Below, piece by piece: positions 41,895-51,504 of a stretch of DNA of 64,000 bases; position 1 is the stretch's first letter; each line of letters begins with the position of its first letter. The stretch is from an uncultured Eubacterium sp. (GTDB lineage: Bacteria; Bacillota; Clostridia; Lachnospirales; Lachnospiraceae): assembly GCA_947178105.1 (NCBI GenBank), contig CAMWXD010000009.1, positions 29,359 to 93,358 of the forward strand, read 5' to 3'. A program made the position numbers and the translations under genes. Below the pieces are notes generated by a model. It saw only the letters and a program-made list of their open reading frames with translations, searched no databases and was not told the DNA's origin.

Positions 41895-42668
41895 ATGATT
41901 CGTTCCATTTTGATTATTGTTTTTTTGGTCCTGTTTTTTCTGGTAGGTATTGTGATCTGGGGCGTGACCTGGATCATCGGACGGTTTGATCCGTATAAAC
42001 AGGATCTGATCTGCCTGCGCGCGGTACAGTTTGCCTTTCGTGTCGTATTGCTGATCTCAGGCGTAAAGGTAGAGGTCTATGGAGAGGAGCATGTGCCAAA
42101 AGGGGAAGCAGTCCTTTATATCGGCAATCACAGAAGCCTGTTTGATACGGTGATCACATATGCAAGATGCCCGCGCCTGACGGGGTACGTGGCAAAGGAC
42201 AGTATGCTGAAGGTGCCGTTTTTAAGGATCTGGATGAAGCGGCTCCACTGCCTGTTTTTAGACCGCAAGGACATCAAGGCAGGAATGAAAATGATACTTA
42301 CCGGAATCGACCAGATCAAAAACGGCATTTCCATGTGTATCTTTCCGGAAGGGACAAGAAGCCTGACAGAGTGTGAGACGGATATGCTCCCATTTAAAGA
42401 AGGCAGCTTTAAAATGGCGGAAAAGACGGGATGCGCCATTATCCCGATGGCTATGGTAAATACTGCGGATATTTTTGAAAAGCACGTACCGTTTGTAAGG
42501 CGCACACATGTGATCTTAACTTACGGCGAGCCGATTTATGTAAAAGAACTGGAAAAAGAACAGCGGAAGCATCTGGGCAGCTATGTGCAGGAAACGATAC
42601 GCGGTATGCTGCAAGAGCAATTAAAGATGAACGATAAAAACAACGAGGATAAGGAACAGCTATTATAA
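41895..42668 (+). CDS. plsC: 1-acyl-sn-glycerol-3-phosphate acyltransferase
   Basis: A 257-residue membrane acyltransferase for phosphatidic acid synthesis. An N-terminal membrane segment (ILIIVFLVLFFLVGIVIWGV) precedes the catalytic H-x4-D motif (NHRSLFD) and the FPEGTRS motif. RBS GGGGGAAGG before ATG 41895. Longer frames upstream are open but run through the promoter region of the divergent lipoprotein gene. Confidence 0.92.
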   Translation: MIRSILIIVFLVLFFLVGIVIWGVTWIIGRFDPYKQDLICLRAVQFAFRVVLLISGVKVEVYGEEHVPKGEAVLYIGNHRSLFDTVITYARCPRLTGYVAKDSMLKVPFLRIWMKRLHCLFLDRKDIKAGMKMILTGIDQIKNGISMCIFPEGTRSLTECETDMLPFKEGSFKMAEKTGCAIIPMAMVNTADIFEKHVPFVRRTHVILTYGEPIYVKELEKEQRKHLGSYVQETIRGMLQEQLKMNDKNNEDKEQLL

Positions 42669-42716
42669 AAATAACGGCGATCAAGAATAACAAAGATATG
42701 CAGACAGCGAAATCAG

Positions 42717-42756
42717 CAGGGATACCGGAAATAAAAAATGTTTTCCGGTATCCCTG
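42717..42756. terminator. Terminator between plsC and murF
   Basis: A perfect 15-base stem, cagggataccggaaa (42717-42731) with tttccggtatccctg (42742-42756). It lies between convergent genes. Confidence 0.75.
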
Positions 42757-42799
42757 TTGGTTATGCTAAAAATATAGAGCAAAGCTGTTCTCCGGTGCG

Positions 42800-44194
42800 T
42801 TACATTGTAATAATCGCTTCTACAACATCGGAATATTTCATAAAGTGGGAAGCTTTTACCAGTACAGAATCCCCCTCCTGTAAAAACGGCAGCAGTTCTT
42901 TTAACAAATCGTCCCGTGTTTCATATTCGTGGACAGAGCAGCTTGGATTGGCGTCACGTACAGCCCTTGCGATTTCATGGGAAAGCGTGCCGGCACAAAA
43001 TAAGATGTCAATGCCTTTTTTTGCCAGATGCATTCCGACTTCGTAATGGAGGCTGCGCTCATTTTCGCCCAGGTCGCCCATATCTCCCAATACGGCTATG
43101 GTACGCCCCAGCGCAGTGGCGAGCACGTCGATGGATGCTTTCATGGACAGCGGATTGGCATTGTAACAGTCATCAATGACAATCATATTTCCTGTTTCGA
43201 TCAGGTTGGTGCGGCCGTCGATAGTCCTTGCATTCTCAATGCCTGCTTTGATTTCATCGTTTGTAAGCCCAAGCTGTTTTCCTACAGAGGCTGCGGCAAG
43301 CGCATTGTAGACGTTGTGCTCGCCTGGGATAGGGATGCGTACGCAAAATGCGTCCTCTCCAAGATGGAGGGTCAGGCGGATCCCTTTCAGCCCCAGATTT
43401 TCGATATCTGTCGCATAGGCATATTTGCTGCCATACAAGGCGGCTGGCGGGCAGTCTGTGCCGATGCCGTAAAATACAGGCGGTTTTCCCTGTACCTGTG
43501 TGATTGTACACAAAAGATCGTCGTCTCCGTTTAACACGACGCAGGCATCGTCCTTAAGGTGCGCAAACATTTCCGTCTTTGCTTTTAAAATGCCTTCCCG
43601 GGAGCCAAGCGTTTTTAAGTGGGAAAGCCCGATGTTTGTAAGCACAGCGATATCCGGGCGAGCCACGGCGGCAAGGCGGTGCATTTCGCCAAAATCAGAA
43701 ATGCCCATCTCCAGTACCGCTACCTGGTGCTCTTCGCAAAGCTTAAAAATCGTAAGCGGCAGGCCGATTTCATTATTGAAGTTGCCGGCTGTCTTATGTA
43801 CCAGATATTTCTGGGATAACACAGAGGCAATGATTTCTTTTGTACTTGTCTTGCCGACGCTTCCGCTGATGCCGACGACTTTAAGATCCAGGCGGCTTAA
43901 ATAGTATGCCGCAAGGTCTTTTAATGCCTGCCGGGTAGACGTTACCAGTATATATGGTTTTAAGATTGTTAAAGGCTTTTCTGTAATGACAGCAAGCGCC
44001 CCGTCGGAAAACGCCTGCTCGATGTACTGGTGGCCGTCTGTCCGTTCGCCGCTTATCGCTACAAATAGATAGTCGTCCTGTACCATGCGGCTGTCAATGA
44101 CAACGCCCCTGGCGGTTAGGAACTGCATCGTATTGGCGCCGCATAATTGTCCATGGCAGGCTTTGGCGATCGCATCCAATGTCATATCTTTCAT
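42800..44194 (-). CDS. murF: UDP-N-acetylmuramoyl-tripeptide--D-alanyl-D-alanine ligase
   Basis: A 464-residue Mur ligase that adds D-Ala-D-Ala to the peptidoglycan precursor. Visible: ATP loop GISGSVGKTSTKE, GNFNNEIGLP, LEMGISDFGEMHRL, GEHNVYNALAA and DDCYNANP with the late SHFMKYSDVVEAI. Full length. It follows ddl on the same strand with 17 bases between, so the dipeptide-forming and dipeptide-adding enzymes are in one operon. Confidence 0.95.
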   Translation of the reverse strand: MKDMTLDAIAKACHGQLCGANTMQFLTARGVVIDSRMVQDDYLFVAISGERTDGHQYIEQAFSDGALAVITEKPLTILKPYILVTSTRQALKDLAAYYLSRLDLKVVGISGSVGKTSTKEIIASVLSQKYLVHKTAGNFNNEIGLPLTIFKLCEEHQVAVLEMGISDFGEMHRLAAVARPDIAVLTNIGLSHLKTLGSREGILKAKTEMFAHLKDDACVVLNGDDDLLCTITQVQGKPPVFYGIGTDCPPAALYGSKYAYATDIENLGLKGIRLTLHLGEDAFCVRIPIPGEHNVYNALAAASVGKQLGLTNDEIKAGIENARTIDGRTNLIETGNMIVIDDCYNANPLSMKASIDVLATALGRTIAVLGDMGDLGENERSLHYEVGMHLAKKGIDILFCAGTLSHEIARAVRDANPSCSVHEYETRDDLLKELLPFLQEGDSVLVKASHFMKYSDVVEAIITM

Positions 44195-44211
44195 TGCTGT
44201 ACACCTCGTAT

Positions 44212-45252
44212 TTATAGTTTGATTTGAACCAGCCGTTCACATAAGTCTTCAAAGCTTATGCCGATTGCCGCTGCTTCCTGCGGGAGCAGGCTGGTAGGGG
44301 TCATGCCAGGAAGGGTATTTACTTCCAGGCAGTAGATCCGGTTTTGGCTGTCCAGCATAAAGTCGGCACGAGCATAAGTCGAAATGCCGAGCGTTTCCAC
44401 TGCTGTTTTAGCATAAGCCTGAATCTGCCCGGCGATGTCGGCAGGCAGGTCGGCAGGGCAGGTTTCGATCGTGCTGCCGGCTTTATATTTGTTCTTGTAA
44501 TCGTAAAATCCTTCCAGCGGGGCGATTTCAATGACTGGGAGCGTCTCTGATTCAATGACAGCTACAGAAAACTCACGTCCCTCTATATATTCTTCTAAAA
44601 TGACTTCATCCTCCAGGCGGAATGCTTCTTGCAGGGCAGTTTCGTATTCTGCGGGTGTATGGATGACAGAAATACCGACGCTGGAGCCGCCATGGCATGG
44701 TTTGATAATGCAGGGCAGCGGCAGTCCTGACTGGGAAAAATCGGCAATATAGGCAGAGCGGTTCATTGAGATACTGCGCGGCGTCGGGATGCCGGCAGCG
44801 GCAAAGAACTGTTTGCTGAGCTTTTTGTCCATGGCGATGGCACTGCTTAAATAATTGCTTCCGGTATAACGGATGCCAAACAGGTCAAATGCCGCCTGGA
44901 TCCGCCCGTCTTCCCCGTTTTCTCCATGCAGCGCCAAAAATACGATATCCGCCATACGGCACAGTTCGATTACATTTATGCCGAAAAAGCAGTCGGACTG
45001 GTCTTTACGCATTGCTTTTACTTTTGTAAGGTCGGCTGGCCCTTCAGGAACGGGGATGTCAGGGATCTCGGCTTCGGCTGCGTCATGAAACAGATGTGCC
45101 AGATCGTCGCCGGCATTTCCGCAGCCCATAAATACATCCAGCAGCATTACCTGGTGGCCTTTGCGCCGGAGCGCATTGCTCACCATGCTGCCGGTGGAAA
45201 GGGACACGTCCCGTTCTGTACTCAAGCCGCCGGCTAAAACAACAATTTTCAT
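44212..45252 (-). CDS. ddl: D-alanine--D-alanine ligase
   Basis: A 346-residue ATP-grasp ligase: KIVVLAGGLSTERDVSLSTG, HGENGEDGRIQAAFDLFGI, KPCHGGSSVGIS and CLEVNTLPGMTPTSLLPQEA. It makes D-Ala-D-Ala for the next gene, murF. The start is ATG 45252 with AAAGGA eight bases away; the ATG at 45258 is too close. Residues around the ATP-grasp loop read as a D-Ala-D-Ala enzyme, not a vancomycin-type D-Ala-D-Lac ligase, though this cannot be settled by eye. Confidence 0.93.
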   Translation of the reverse strand: MKIVVLAGGLSTERDVSLSTGSMVSNALRRKGHQVMLLDVFMGCGNAGDDLAHLFHDAAEAEIPDIPVPEGPADLTKVKAMRKDQSDCFFGINVIELCRMADIVFLALHGENGEDGRIQAAFDLFGIRYTGSNYLSSAIAMDKKLSKQFFAAAGIPTPRSISMNRSAYIADFSQSGLPLPCIIKPCHGGSSVGISVIHTPAEYETALQEAFRLEDEVILEEYIEGREFSVAVIESETLPVIEIAPLEGFYDYKNKYKAGSTIETCPADLPADIAGQIQAYAKTAVETLGISTYARADFMLDSQNRIYCLEVNTLPGMTPTSLLPQEAAAIGISFEDLCERLVQIKL

Positions 45253-45370
45253 AATCATTTCCTTTCTTTGTATGTGGATTCTGTTTGTATTATAGTAAAC
45301 CATTTATCCTGCCATGACAATAAAGAATCGAAAATATTTAGGAATTGTTCAGAAATAGTAGATGCAAAGA

Positions 45371-45406
45371 CAAAAGCAGCTACGAAACTGATTCGAGCTG
45401 CTTTTG
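45371..45406 (-). terminator. Terminator of the TPR-like gene
   Basis: caaaagcagct (45371-45381) pairs with agctgcttttg (45396-45406). It lies beyond the stop of the 45480-45953 gene on the minus strand. Confidence 0.6.
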
Positions 45407-45479
45407 CTGAAGTGCCATTCCATCTTATGTAGAAATTGTACATATTGTAGATATATTAGTATCTGTATTAGTATCTGTA

Positions 45480-45953
45480 TCAGACATCATTTTCTCCGAA
45501 ATGGATTAAAATATCCTGTTCCATCATATCTTCCAGAGACAGGCGGATCTCTGTCTGCCTGCTCCAGCAAAAGATATGCTTTCCGAAGGAATACATGGAG
45601 TCTGCCGTTTGCTTGTGTCCTGCCTGCATCCGAAGGATTGACAACTGTATGATTAGCTCCGGCATAGCATCAATGTTGCCGGAACCAAAGCAGCCCTTTA
45701 GTCCCTGCGTTAAGACCCGGTAGGCTTCCTCGTGATAACCTGTCCGGCGGAGCATATTTCCCATATTGCAGCTTATGACAGGCAAAAGCCCTTTGCAGGC
45801 ATTGGAATCGTCCTGAATTTTATGGTATAATTCGTCCCAGATCCGGTAGGACAGATCCTTTAGCCCTAATGTAAAGTATTCTACGGCTACATCGTTAAGC
45901 GTCTTGATATTCAGCTCATTATCTGCTGACAAAAGAAAATCGTATTGTAACAT
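45480..45953 (-). CDS. TPR-like helical protein, unknown
   Basis: A 157-residue all-helical protein. The pattern AVEYFTLGLKDLSYRIWDEL, NMGNMLRRTGYHEEAYRVLTQGL and PELIIQLSILRMQAGHKQTA repeats with ~35-40 residues, like tetratricopeptide units. Related proteins often form the C-terminal half of XRE-type peptide-sensing regulators, but here no helix-turn-helix is present. ATG 45953 follows AAAGGGGA. The binding partner is unknown. Confidence 0.6.
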   Translation of the reverse strand: MLQYDFLLSADNELNIKTLNDVAVEYFTLGLKDLSYRIWDELYHKIQDDSNACKGLLPVISCNMGNMLRRTGYHEEAYRVLTQGLKGCFGSGNIDAMPELIIQLSILRMQAGHKQTADSMYSFGKHIFCWSRQTEIRLSLEDMMEQDILIHFGENDV

Positions 45954-46062
45954 GGTTCCCCTTTCTTGGCACATCACCAATATTGTAGTACATTTTACAG
46001 GCATACCAAGATGCCATTGTGGCACTTTTTGTGACGGAATGTCCGGGAGTGCGGAAAAGGGA

Positions 46063-46093
46063 GCGCCGCCTGGCACATCTTACCAGGCGGCGC
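46063..46093. terminator. GC-rich hairpin
   Basis: gcgccgcctgg (46063-46073) pairs with ccaggcggcgc (46083-46093), an 11-base perfect stem without a T-run. It stands next to the hpf terminator in the hpf-TPR gap. Confidence 0.45.
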
Positions 46094-46101
46094 GTATCCA
46101 T

Positions 46102-46138
46102 AAAAAAGGCATAGCCAAAAGATCAGGATGGCTATGCC
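46102..46138 (-). terminator. Terminator of hpf
   Basis: ggcatagcca (46108-46117) pairs with tggctatgcc (46129-46138); on the minus strand it is followed by a six-T run (46107-46102). Confidence 0.85.
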
Positions 46139-46149
46139 GGGAAGCATGA

Positions 46150-46680
46150 TCAGTTTTCAGGCTCGATCAAGCCGTAATTGCCGTCTTTTCTCTTATAAAC
46201 AACATTTACTTCATCCGTCTCAGCGTTACGGAATACAAAGAAGGTATGTCCGAGTAATTCCATCTGCACACAGGCGTCTTCAGGGAACATCGGCTTCATT
46301 CCGAATTTCTTGGAGCGGATAATCTGTACCTCTTCCTCCTCGGCGGATTCGGAATCGATAAATTCCTGTTTAAAGTTGCCGGCGCTTTGCTGCTGGCTTA
46401 CAAGCTTTTGCCTGTATTTTTTCAGTTGCGCTTCAATCACTTCTTCTACCAGGTCAATCGTTACATACATATCGTCGCTTTCCTGTTCCGCGCGGATAAT
46501 ATGTCCTTTGACCGGTATGGTGACTTCCATTTTCTGGTGGCGTTTTTTGGTAACGCTAAGTGTAACGTTCACGATTGTGTCAGGTGTAAAATATTTCTCC
46601 AGCCGGGATAGTTTTTCCTCTACTGCAGAGCGCAGCCCCTCTGTGATGTCAAGATTTTTGCCGCTGATTGTTGTGCGCAT
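46150..46680 (-). CDS. hpf: Long-form ribosome hibernation promoting factor
   Basis: A 176-residue protein: the N-terminal S30AE domain (MRTTISGKNLDITEGLRSAV, TKKRHQKMEVTIPVKGHIIR) and the C-terminal dimerisation domain (VQIIRSKKFGMKPMFPEDAC, HTFFVFRNAETDEVNVVYKR). It pairs ribosomes into inactive 100S dimers in stationary phase. Upstream lies a palindrome (aaagttac-aa-gtaacttt, 46706-46723) next to a TACAAT -10-like box (minus strand, 46735-46730), which may be a control site. A clear terminator follows. Confidence 0.95.
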   Translation of the reverse strand: MRTTISGKNLDITEGLRSAVEEKLSRLEKYFTPDTIVNVTLSVTKKRHQKMEVTIPVKGHIIRAEQESDDMYVTIDLVEEVIEAQLKKYRQKLVSQQQSAGNFKQEFIDSESAEEEEVQIIRSKKFGMKPMFPEDACVQMELLGHTFFVFRNAETDEVNVVYKRKDGNYGLIEPEN

Positions 46681-46894
46681 ATCATCACCCCTCCATTCTT
46701 TTACTAAAGTTACAAGTAACTTTGTTATGATTGTAGCACAATTTGAATGAATTTCCTAGCAAAATCTTTGGAATATTGTGAAAAAGTTACAGAAGAGGGA
46801 TTGCATTCTGGGATTATAATATAGTAGAATGTGAATTATAGTGATAAGATGAGCGTTTCGCCGGCGATTGGAGCAGAGAGGGGGTCTTAAGGTT

Positions 46895-47623
46895 ATGAAA
46901 ACGGCGTTTATTTCCGGTGCTTCACATGGGATCGGAAAGGCGATTGCAAAAAAGCTTGCGTCACAGGGATGCAGCCTGGCACTAAACTGTAAAAACAGCA
47001 AAGAAGCGCTGGAGCATCTGAGCAGGGAATTGGGCGAGGCATATGGGGTGCCGGTATTGCCCTTGGTGGGCGATATTGGGGACTATGAGGCGGTCAGCCA
47101 GATGTTTGCACAGGTAAACGAACGCCTGGGCGGCGCAGACCTTTTAATTAATAATGCCGGAATATCTCAGGTCGGGCTGCTGAGCGAATTGTCTGTCCAG
47201 GACTGGCATACGGTGATAGAGACAAATCTTTCTTCTGTGTTTTATTGCTGTAAGCTGGCGATTCCGGGCATGGTACGAAAAGGATGCGGAAAGATTTTAA
47301 ATATATCCTCGGTATGGGGAGAAACAGGCGCATCCTGCGAAGCAGCCTACTCCGCGTCCAAAGGAGGAGTCAATGCGCTTACGAAAGCGCTGGCAAAGGA
47401 GCTTGCGCCGAGCGGGATTCAGGTAAATGCAGTTGCGTGCGGCTGTATCGATACGCGGATGAACGCTTGTTTTAGCCCGCAGGAACGCGCCAGCCTGGAA
47501 CAGGAGATTCCGTCTGGAAGATACGGCACGCCTGAGGAAACAGCCGAGCTTGCGTGGATGTTGTTAGCGGGCAACGATTATCTTACAGGCCAGATCATAC
47601 GTTTGGATGGAGGATGGATCTGA
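46895..47623 (+). CDS. Short-chain dehydrogenase/reductase, FabG-like
   Basis: A 242-residue SDR oxidoreductase: NAD(P) motif SGASHGIGKAIA, LLINNAGIS, catalytic Ser in ILNISSVWGETGASC and the Y-x3-K pair in AYSASKGG. Near FabG (3-oxoacyl-ACP reductase) in length and motifs, but no other fatty acid genes are nearby, so the substrate is open. ATG 46895 is used; the TTG at 46868 lacks a site. An XRE-type gene follows 30 bases later. Confidence 0.85.
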   Translation: MKTAFISGASHGIGKAIAKKLASQGCSLALNCKNSKEALEHLSRELGEAYGVPVLPLVGDIGDYEAVSQMFAQVNERLGGADLLINNAGISQVGLLSELSVQDWHTVIETNLSSVFYCCKLAIPGMVRKGCGKILNISSVWGETGASCEAAYSASKGGVNALTKALAKELAPSGIQVNAVACGCIDTRMNACFSPQERASLEQEIPSGRYGTPEETAELAWMLLAGNDYLTGQIIRLDGGWI

Positions 47624-47653
47624 TGTTTTGGCCTCTGGAAGGAATGTGATGGT

Positions 47654-48022
47654 ATGACAATGGCAGAACGAATACGATATCTTGTAAAAAGACATCCGAA
47701 AAGCCGTCGGCAGATTGCCAATGATTTGTTTATTTCTTCGGAATGCCTTGGAAATTATATAAACGGCAGGCGCACGCCGGATGTGAATATGGTGCGGAAT
47801 ATGGCGGATTATTTTCAGGTATCTGCGGATTATATTATCTGCGCGGTATCCGATGCGGAAAAAAACGCGGTATTGCCGACGGTCGAACAGGAAAGAAACC
47901 TGCTTAGGCTGTTTCGGACAATGACGCCGCCGCAAAGGGAGATTTTTTTGCACAGCGGTTATGGGATTGCAAATTATGAAGGGTTTTATCAGCCGGTTGC
48001 CAAAAAAGAAGATGGGGGATAA
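47654..48022 (+). CDS. XRE-family helix-turn-helix protein
   Basis: A 122-residue DNA-binding protein: RIRYLVKRHPKSRRQIANDL and ISSECLGNYINGRRTPDVNMVRNMADYFQVSADYII are a full XRE helix-turn-helix, followed by ~50 residues with no known domain (PTVEQERNLLRLFRTMTPPQ). Likely co-transcribed with the SDR gene upstream. Target unknown. Confidence 0.8.
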   Translation: MTMAERIRYLVKRHPKSRRQIANDLFISSECLGNYINGRRTPDVNMVRNMADYFQVSADYIICAVSDAEKNAVLPTVEQERNLLRLFRTMTPPQREIFLHSGYGIANYEGFYQPVAKKEDGG

Positions 48023-48072
48023 GAGATGAAAATATCGCTGCTGCGCACAGCAGGTGGGCAGCAGCGAGGTTG

Positions 48073-48723
48073 TTAAGACAGGATGAGATCGTACACCTGC
48101 TGTGGGGTATCTGCAATGACGCTGGCGCCGCATTTGCGCAGGAAATCGCTGTCCCGAAAGCCCCAGGATACCGAGATGCAGTCAATGCCTGCGTTTGCAG
48201 CAGTCTGTATATCTACGTCAGAATCGCCTATGTACACAGTGTCTTGTTTTTTGCCTTTCAATATGGCGAGTGCATGTTCCACCATATCCGCAGCCGGCTT
48301 TCTGCGGATATTTTCTGTTTCGCCAATAGCGGCATCGACATAGCCGTTGAAATAAGACTGGTTCAGTTCTTTGACGGCGCTGTCCAGCTTGTTGGATACG
48401 ATTGCCATTTTTATGCCGGCGTCTTTTAGCTGCTGCATCAATTCCAGCACGCCGTCGTATGCATGGGTCTTATCTTCGCAATGTATAGTATAGTATTCCC
48501 GAAATGCCTTTAAGATTTCTTCAAATGCAGGATTGGCAGCGCCGTCTGGCAAGGCGCGTTCCATCAGCGTGCGTACGCCGTTGCCAACAAAGGCGCGGAT
48601 TTCTGCCAGCGTACGGACAGGATAACCAAATTGCTCCAATGCATAATTTACGGCATCCATCAGGTCTTCCAGTGTATTCAGTAACGTTCCGTCAAGGTCA
48701 AAGATTACGGTTGTATATTTCAT
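48073..48723 (-). CDS. HAD-family phosphatase, phosphoglycolate phosphatase-like
   Basis: A 216-residue HAD hydrolase: nucleophile motif VIFDLDGTLLNT, motif II IVSNK, Lys in RRKPAADM and motif IV YIGDSDVDIQTAANAG. The cap domain is the small helical type of Gph/PpaX. Substrate cannot be fixed from sequence; 2-phosphoglycolate or pyrophosphate are usual. It lies 42 bases from the SGNH gene on the same strand. Confidence 0.88.
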   Translation of the reverse strand: MKYTTVIFDLDGTLLNTLEDLMDAVNYALEQFGYPVRTLAEIRAFVGNGVRTLMERALPDGAANPAFEEILKAFREYYTIHCEDKTHAYDGVLELMQQLKDAGIKMAIVSNKLDSAVKELNQSYFNGYVDAAIGETENIRRKPAADMVEHALAILKGKKQDTVYIGDSDVDIQTAANAGIDCISVSWGFRDSDFLRKCGASVIADTPQQVYDLILS

Positions 48724-48765
48724 ATGTATGTCCTGCTTTCCATATCGTATTTTCTGCGCGGCGTT

Positions 48766-49920
48766 TCACTCACGGACAATCGCATGATGCAGCAGATAGT
48801 CTACCCATAGCGCATAATAGTTGCTTGTAATATGCAGTCCGTCCCTTGTGTAGAGTGAGGCGAGGTTGCCGTTTGCATCGGCGTAGATCTCGCTGATGTC
48901 CAGATAAAAAATGGTTTTGGAATCGGCAAGTGCGCTGGAAGCTTCGTTGCGCAGCGCCAGGTTTCTGTTATTCAGCGAACCGCTCAAATCCTGTGTGCCG
49001 TAGCTCATCGGGATATTTGACTGGATATAGACAATCGCGTCCGGCTGCGTGCGCGCTATCGTGTCCAAGATGTTTTCGTATTGTTTTACAAACCAGTCCA
49101 CATCCCCGCAGGAGATATCGTTAATCCCGATCATAATGTACACTTTGCCAAAGGAATGCCTGCATAATGCATCCGAAACAGAGATCATGGCGCCGCCTTC
49201 ATTGACGATCCGCTCAGATAAAATATCCCCGATGCCGATGCCGGTCTTGGCATAGTAACAGGATGCAGGCAGCAACTGGCTTTGCATCATTCCGACTGTC
49301 CGGGAATCTCCGATGAACAGCGCATCCGAAAAATAGTCTTCTGTAACGGTCTGAAACGTAAGGCTTTTTTTGTCGGAAGCTTGTCCGTCTTTCGAAGCGG
49401 AAGATTTTGTATCCTGCTTTTTTTTGTCAGTTTGTTTTTTTTTGCTATCCTGTTTTACAGTGTTATCCTGTTTTACGTTGTCATCTTGTATTTCTTTGCC
49501 ATCCTGCGTTTTCTGATCGGAATTGGATGTAGTATTGCTGTCAGACAACGCTTCCTGGTCGAGTGCTTTTCTGTTATTGTCCTGTGTGTCTTGACCAGAA
49601 CTGGATGGATCGATGTCTGTCTTGCCGTCAGAGGCAGGCGCGTACTCTGCGGCTGCGTTTGCTGGCTGGGAGGATGATGGTTCCTGCGGCTGATAAAGCA
49701 TATGCCGTTCGCTTGCACCGATTGAAAGATCATCCTCTTGTGTATTTTCTGCCAGTGCTGCATCCAGGCTGCCAGCGCTGGTTTTATCTGCTGAGTTTGT
49801 GTCCGGCAAAGCTGCCTGGCCGGCAAGGTAAGCATCCAGGGCAAACAAAAGGAAAGATGTTAATGCAATGGTGCCTATAATGCCTGTCACGATTCTTGCT
49901 ACGATCTTCATCTGTTTCAT
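48766..49920 (-). CDS. Membrane-anchored SGNH/GDSL hydrolase
   Basis: A 384-residue protein: N-terminal membrane anchor (IVTGIIGTIALTSFLLFALDAYLAG), a disordered linker of ~150 residues rich in Gln, Asp, Lys and Ser (for example KQDNTVKQDSKKKQTDKKKQ), and a C-terminal SGNH esterase domain with catalytic Ser in FIGDSRTVGM, Asn in IGINDIS and the Asp-x-x-His pair in TRDGLHIT. The outer position suggests deacetylation of cell wall or surface polysaccharide. Such proteins are common in Lachnospiraceae. Confidence 0.85.
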   Translation of the reverse strand: MKQMKIVARIVTGIIGTIALTSFLLFALDAYLAGQAALPDTNSADKTSAGSLDAALAENTQEDDLSIGASERHMLYQPQEPSSSQPANAAAEYAPASDGKTDIDPSSSGQDTQDNNRKALDQEALSDSNTTSNSDQKTQDGKEIQDDNVKQDNTVKQDSKKKQTDKKKQDTKSSASKDGQASDKKSLTFQTVTEDYFSDALFIGDSRTVGMMQSQLLPASCYYAKTGIGIGDILSERIVNEGGAMISVSDALCRHSFGKVYIMIGINDISCGDVDWFVKQYENILDTIARTQPDAIVYIQSNIPMSYGTQDLSGSLNNRNLALRNEASSALADSKTIFYLDISEIYADANGNLASLYTRDGLHITSNYYALWVDYLLHHAIVRE

Positions 49921-50199
49921 TCTTTTGATCCCACCCTTTCTTAGATTGTGAGGAACTGCTGTTATATTAACATAAAAGGGCCGGCAGTGAAAGACCTGAG
50001 AATAATTATGTAAAAATTGACAGGCTTATTGACAAATTATCTTAGAAAATTACGATTCCCACGATCAATCCCGCTGCAATGATACCTATTTATATGGTAT
50101 TTTTCGGCAAGAAGGAAAAGATCCGTTAGCCTGATTTTCTTATTCCTTTCATTTTTGTGAATATTGTTACAAAAATATATATTTTTTGTTTCGTTTTTT

Positions 50200-51498
50200 C
50201 TATATAGCTGTGTACGGTGCCGGCTCAGGCGCCACATTCTCGTAGCGGTAAATGCTTAACAGGATGCCGAGCAGGACGCATGTTTGCAGCATATTGCTGC
50301 CGCCAAACGAGATCAGTGGAAAATACAGGCTGCTTGCGGGCAGCAGTGCCAGATTGACCAGGATATATTCTGCTGACTGAACCACAAATGCAAGGCTGCA
50401 CCCAAGCCCCATAGCCATGCCGAGCTGGTTTTTCTGACGGATGGACAGCCGCAGCAGCCAAGCGCCAAGCAGCACGACGAATAAAATCAGAACAGCGGCG
50501 GCAAGAATGCCAAATGTGGCGATCATATAGGACAGGATATAATCAGTGGCATAATTCGGCAGAGAATCATAGGCGGACAGCTTTGACGTATTCTGCCCGA
50601 TCAGCCGGCTGTTATGCAGCAGGCTGCGGATGACGCCCTGGAGGTATCCTTCTTCGGCAGAAAATGCGGCGGGATTCAGCCATGCCTGTATCCGTATGTG
50701 CTGATAGTTGTTCAGAAATAAAGTATACAGCAGGAAGGCGGCAGCCACACAGGTGAAAAGAATATATTTTATTTTTGCGGCAGGCTGCGGGAACCAGCCT
50801 TTATGCACAGCCGTTCCAAGCATGATAAACAAAATAACGGCAAGGTTAATCCGTACAGAAGCATATGCAAGCTGTGATGCCAGATAAACAGGCAGTATCG
50901 TGTAGAGAAAAAGATACCACAGCTTTTTGCCTTTACAGTTCCGGTAGGAATACAGCACCGCTCCATACAGCGGCAAATACAGGTAGAATAAGATATTCAG
51001 GGAAAGCAGGCGGTCAAAGCTTATAGGTAAGTCGCAAAAGGCTGTAAGACTAAGCAGTATCAGGATACCGGTACATAAGTGCCTGCTGTATTTTGCAAGT
51101 TTCGTATAATCCGCAAGATAAATCCCGCATAACAGGAAATACCCGAATACGGCATACTGTAGCTGGCTTTCAAATAAGTAACGTCCTGCCTGTGCGTCAG
51201 GGCCGTACCTATAAACTGCAAATTGCAGCAGGACGCCGGCAGCACATAGTACGGCGATCATCGCCAACATGCCCCATGCTGGCTTTGGACGGTGAATCTG
51301 GTCTAATGCAATGCCTGTCTCCACAGGGTCGCCCATATCGGCAACAGCCTTTTCCTCTGCCTGGTCATTTGACATCCCATCGGCGATATAACAGGCTTTC
51401 TGGTCGGCAATATGCCCTGCAATTTCCTGCCTGACGTATTCTTTTGCACGTTTTTCCCGAATCTGTGCGAGCAGCGTTTCCAAATATTGTTTTTCCAT
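50200..51498 (-). CDS. FtsW/RodA/SpoVE-like protein with N-terminal regulatory (HAAS-type) domain
   Basis: A 432-residue protein. Residues 1-72 (YLETLLAQIREKRAKEYVRQ, EKAVADMGDPVETGIALDQIHRPKP) form the cytoplasmic permease-prefix/HAAS domain often coupled to PadR repressors. The rest has about ten membrane segments and reads like the SEDS fold (NLALLPASSLYFPLISFGGSNM is the FtsW/RodA signature). SEDS proteins polymerise glycan strands. It has no linked class B PBP. It follows padR with overlapping expression signals: its AAGGAG lies just beyond the padR stop. Confidence 0.85.
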   Translation of the reverse strand: MEKQYLETLLAQIREKRAKEYVRQEIAGHIADQKACYIADGMSNDQAEEKAVADMGDPVETGIALDQIHRPKPAWGMLAMIAVLCAAGVLLQFAVYRYGPDAQAGRYLFESQLQYAVFGYFLLCGIYLADYTKLAKYSRHLCTGILILLSLTAFCDLPISFDRLLSLNILFYLYLPLYGAVLYSYRNCKGKKLWYLFLYTILPVYLASQLAYASVRINLAVILFIMLGTAVHKGWFPQPAAKIKYILFTCVAAAFLLYTLFLNNYQHIRIQAWLNPAAFSAEEGYLQGVIRSLLHNSRLIGQNTSKLSAYDSLPNYATDYILSYMIATFGILAAAVLILFVVLLGAWLLRLSIRQKNQLGMAMGLGCSLAFVVQSAEYILVNLALLPASSLYFPLISFGGSNMLQTCVLLGILLSIYRYENVAPEPAPYTAI

Positions 51499-51504
51499 GA
51501 ACGA

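Noticed and set aside
44212..45252. A vancomycin-type ligase (van cluster)
   Set aside because: The ligase sits next to murF, with no vanH, vanX or vanRS-like genes beside it; a housekeeping Ddl is the simpler reading.
49282..49880. Hydrophobic plus-strand frames opposite the SGNH linker
   Set aside because: They mirror the Gln/Asp/Lys linker of the hydrolase; no binding sites.
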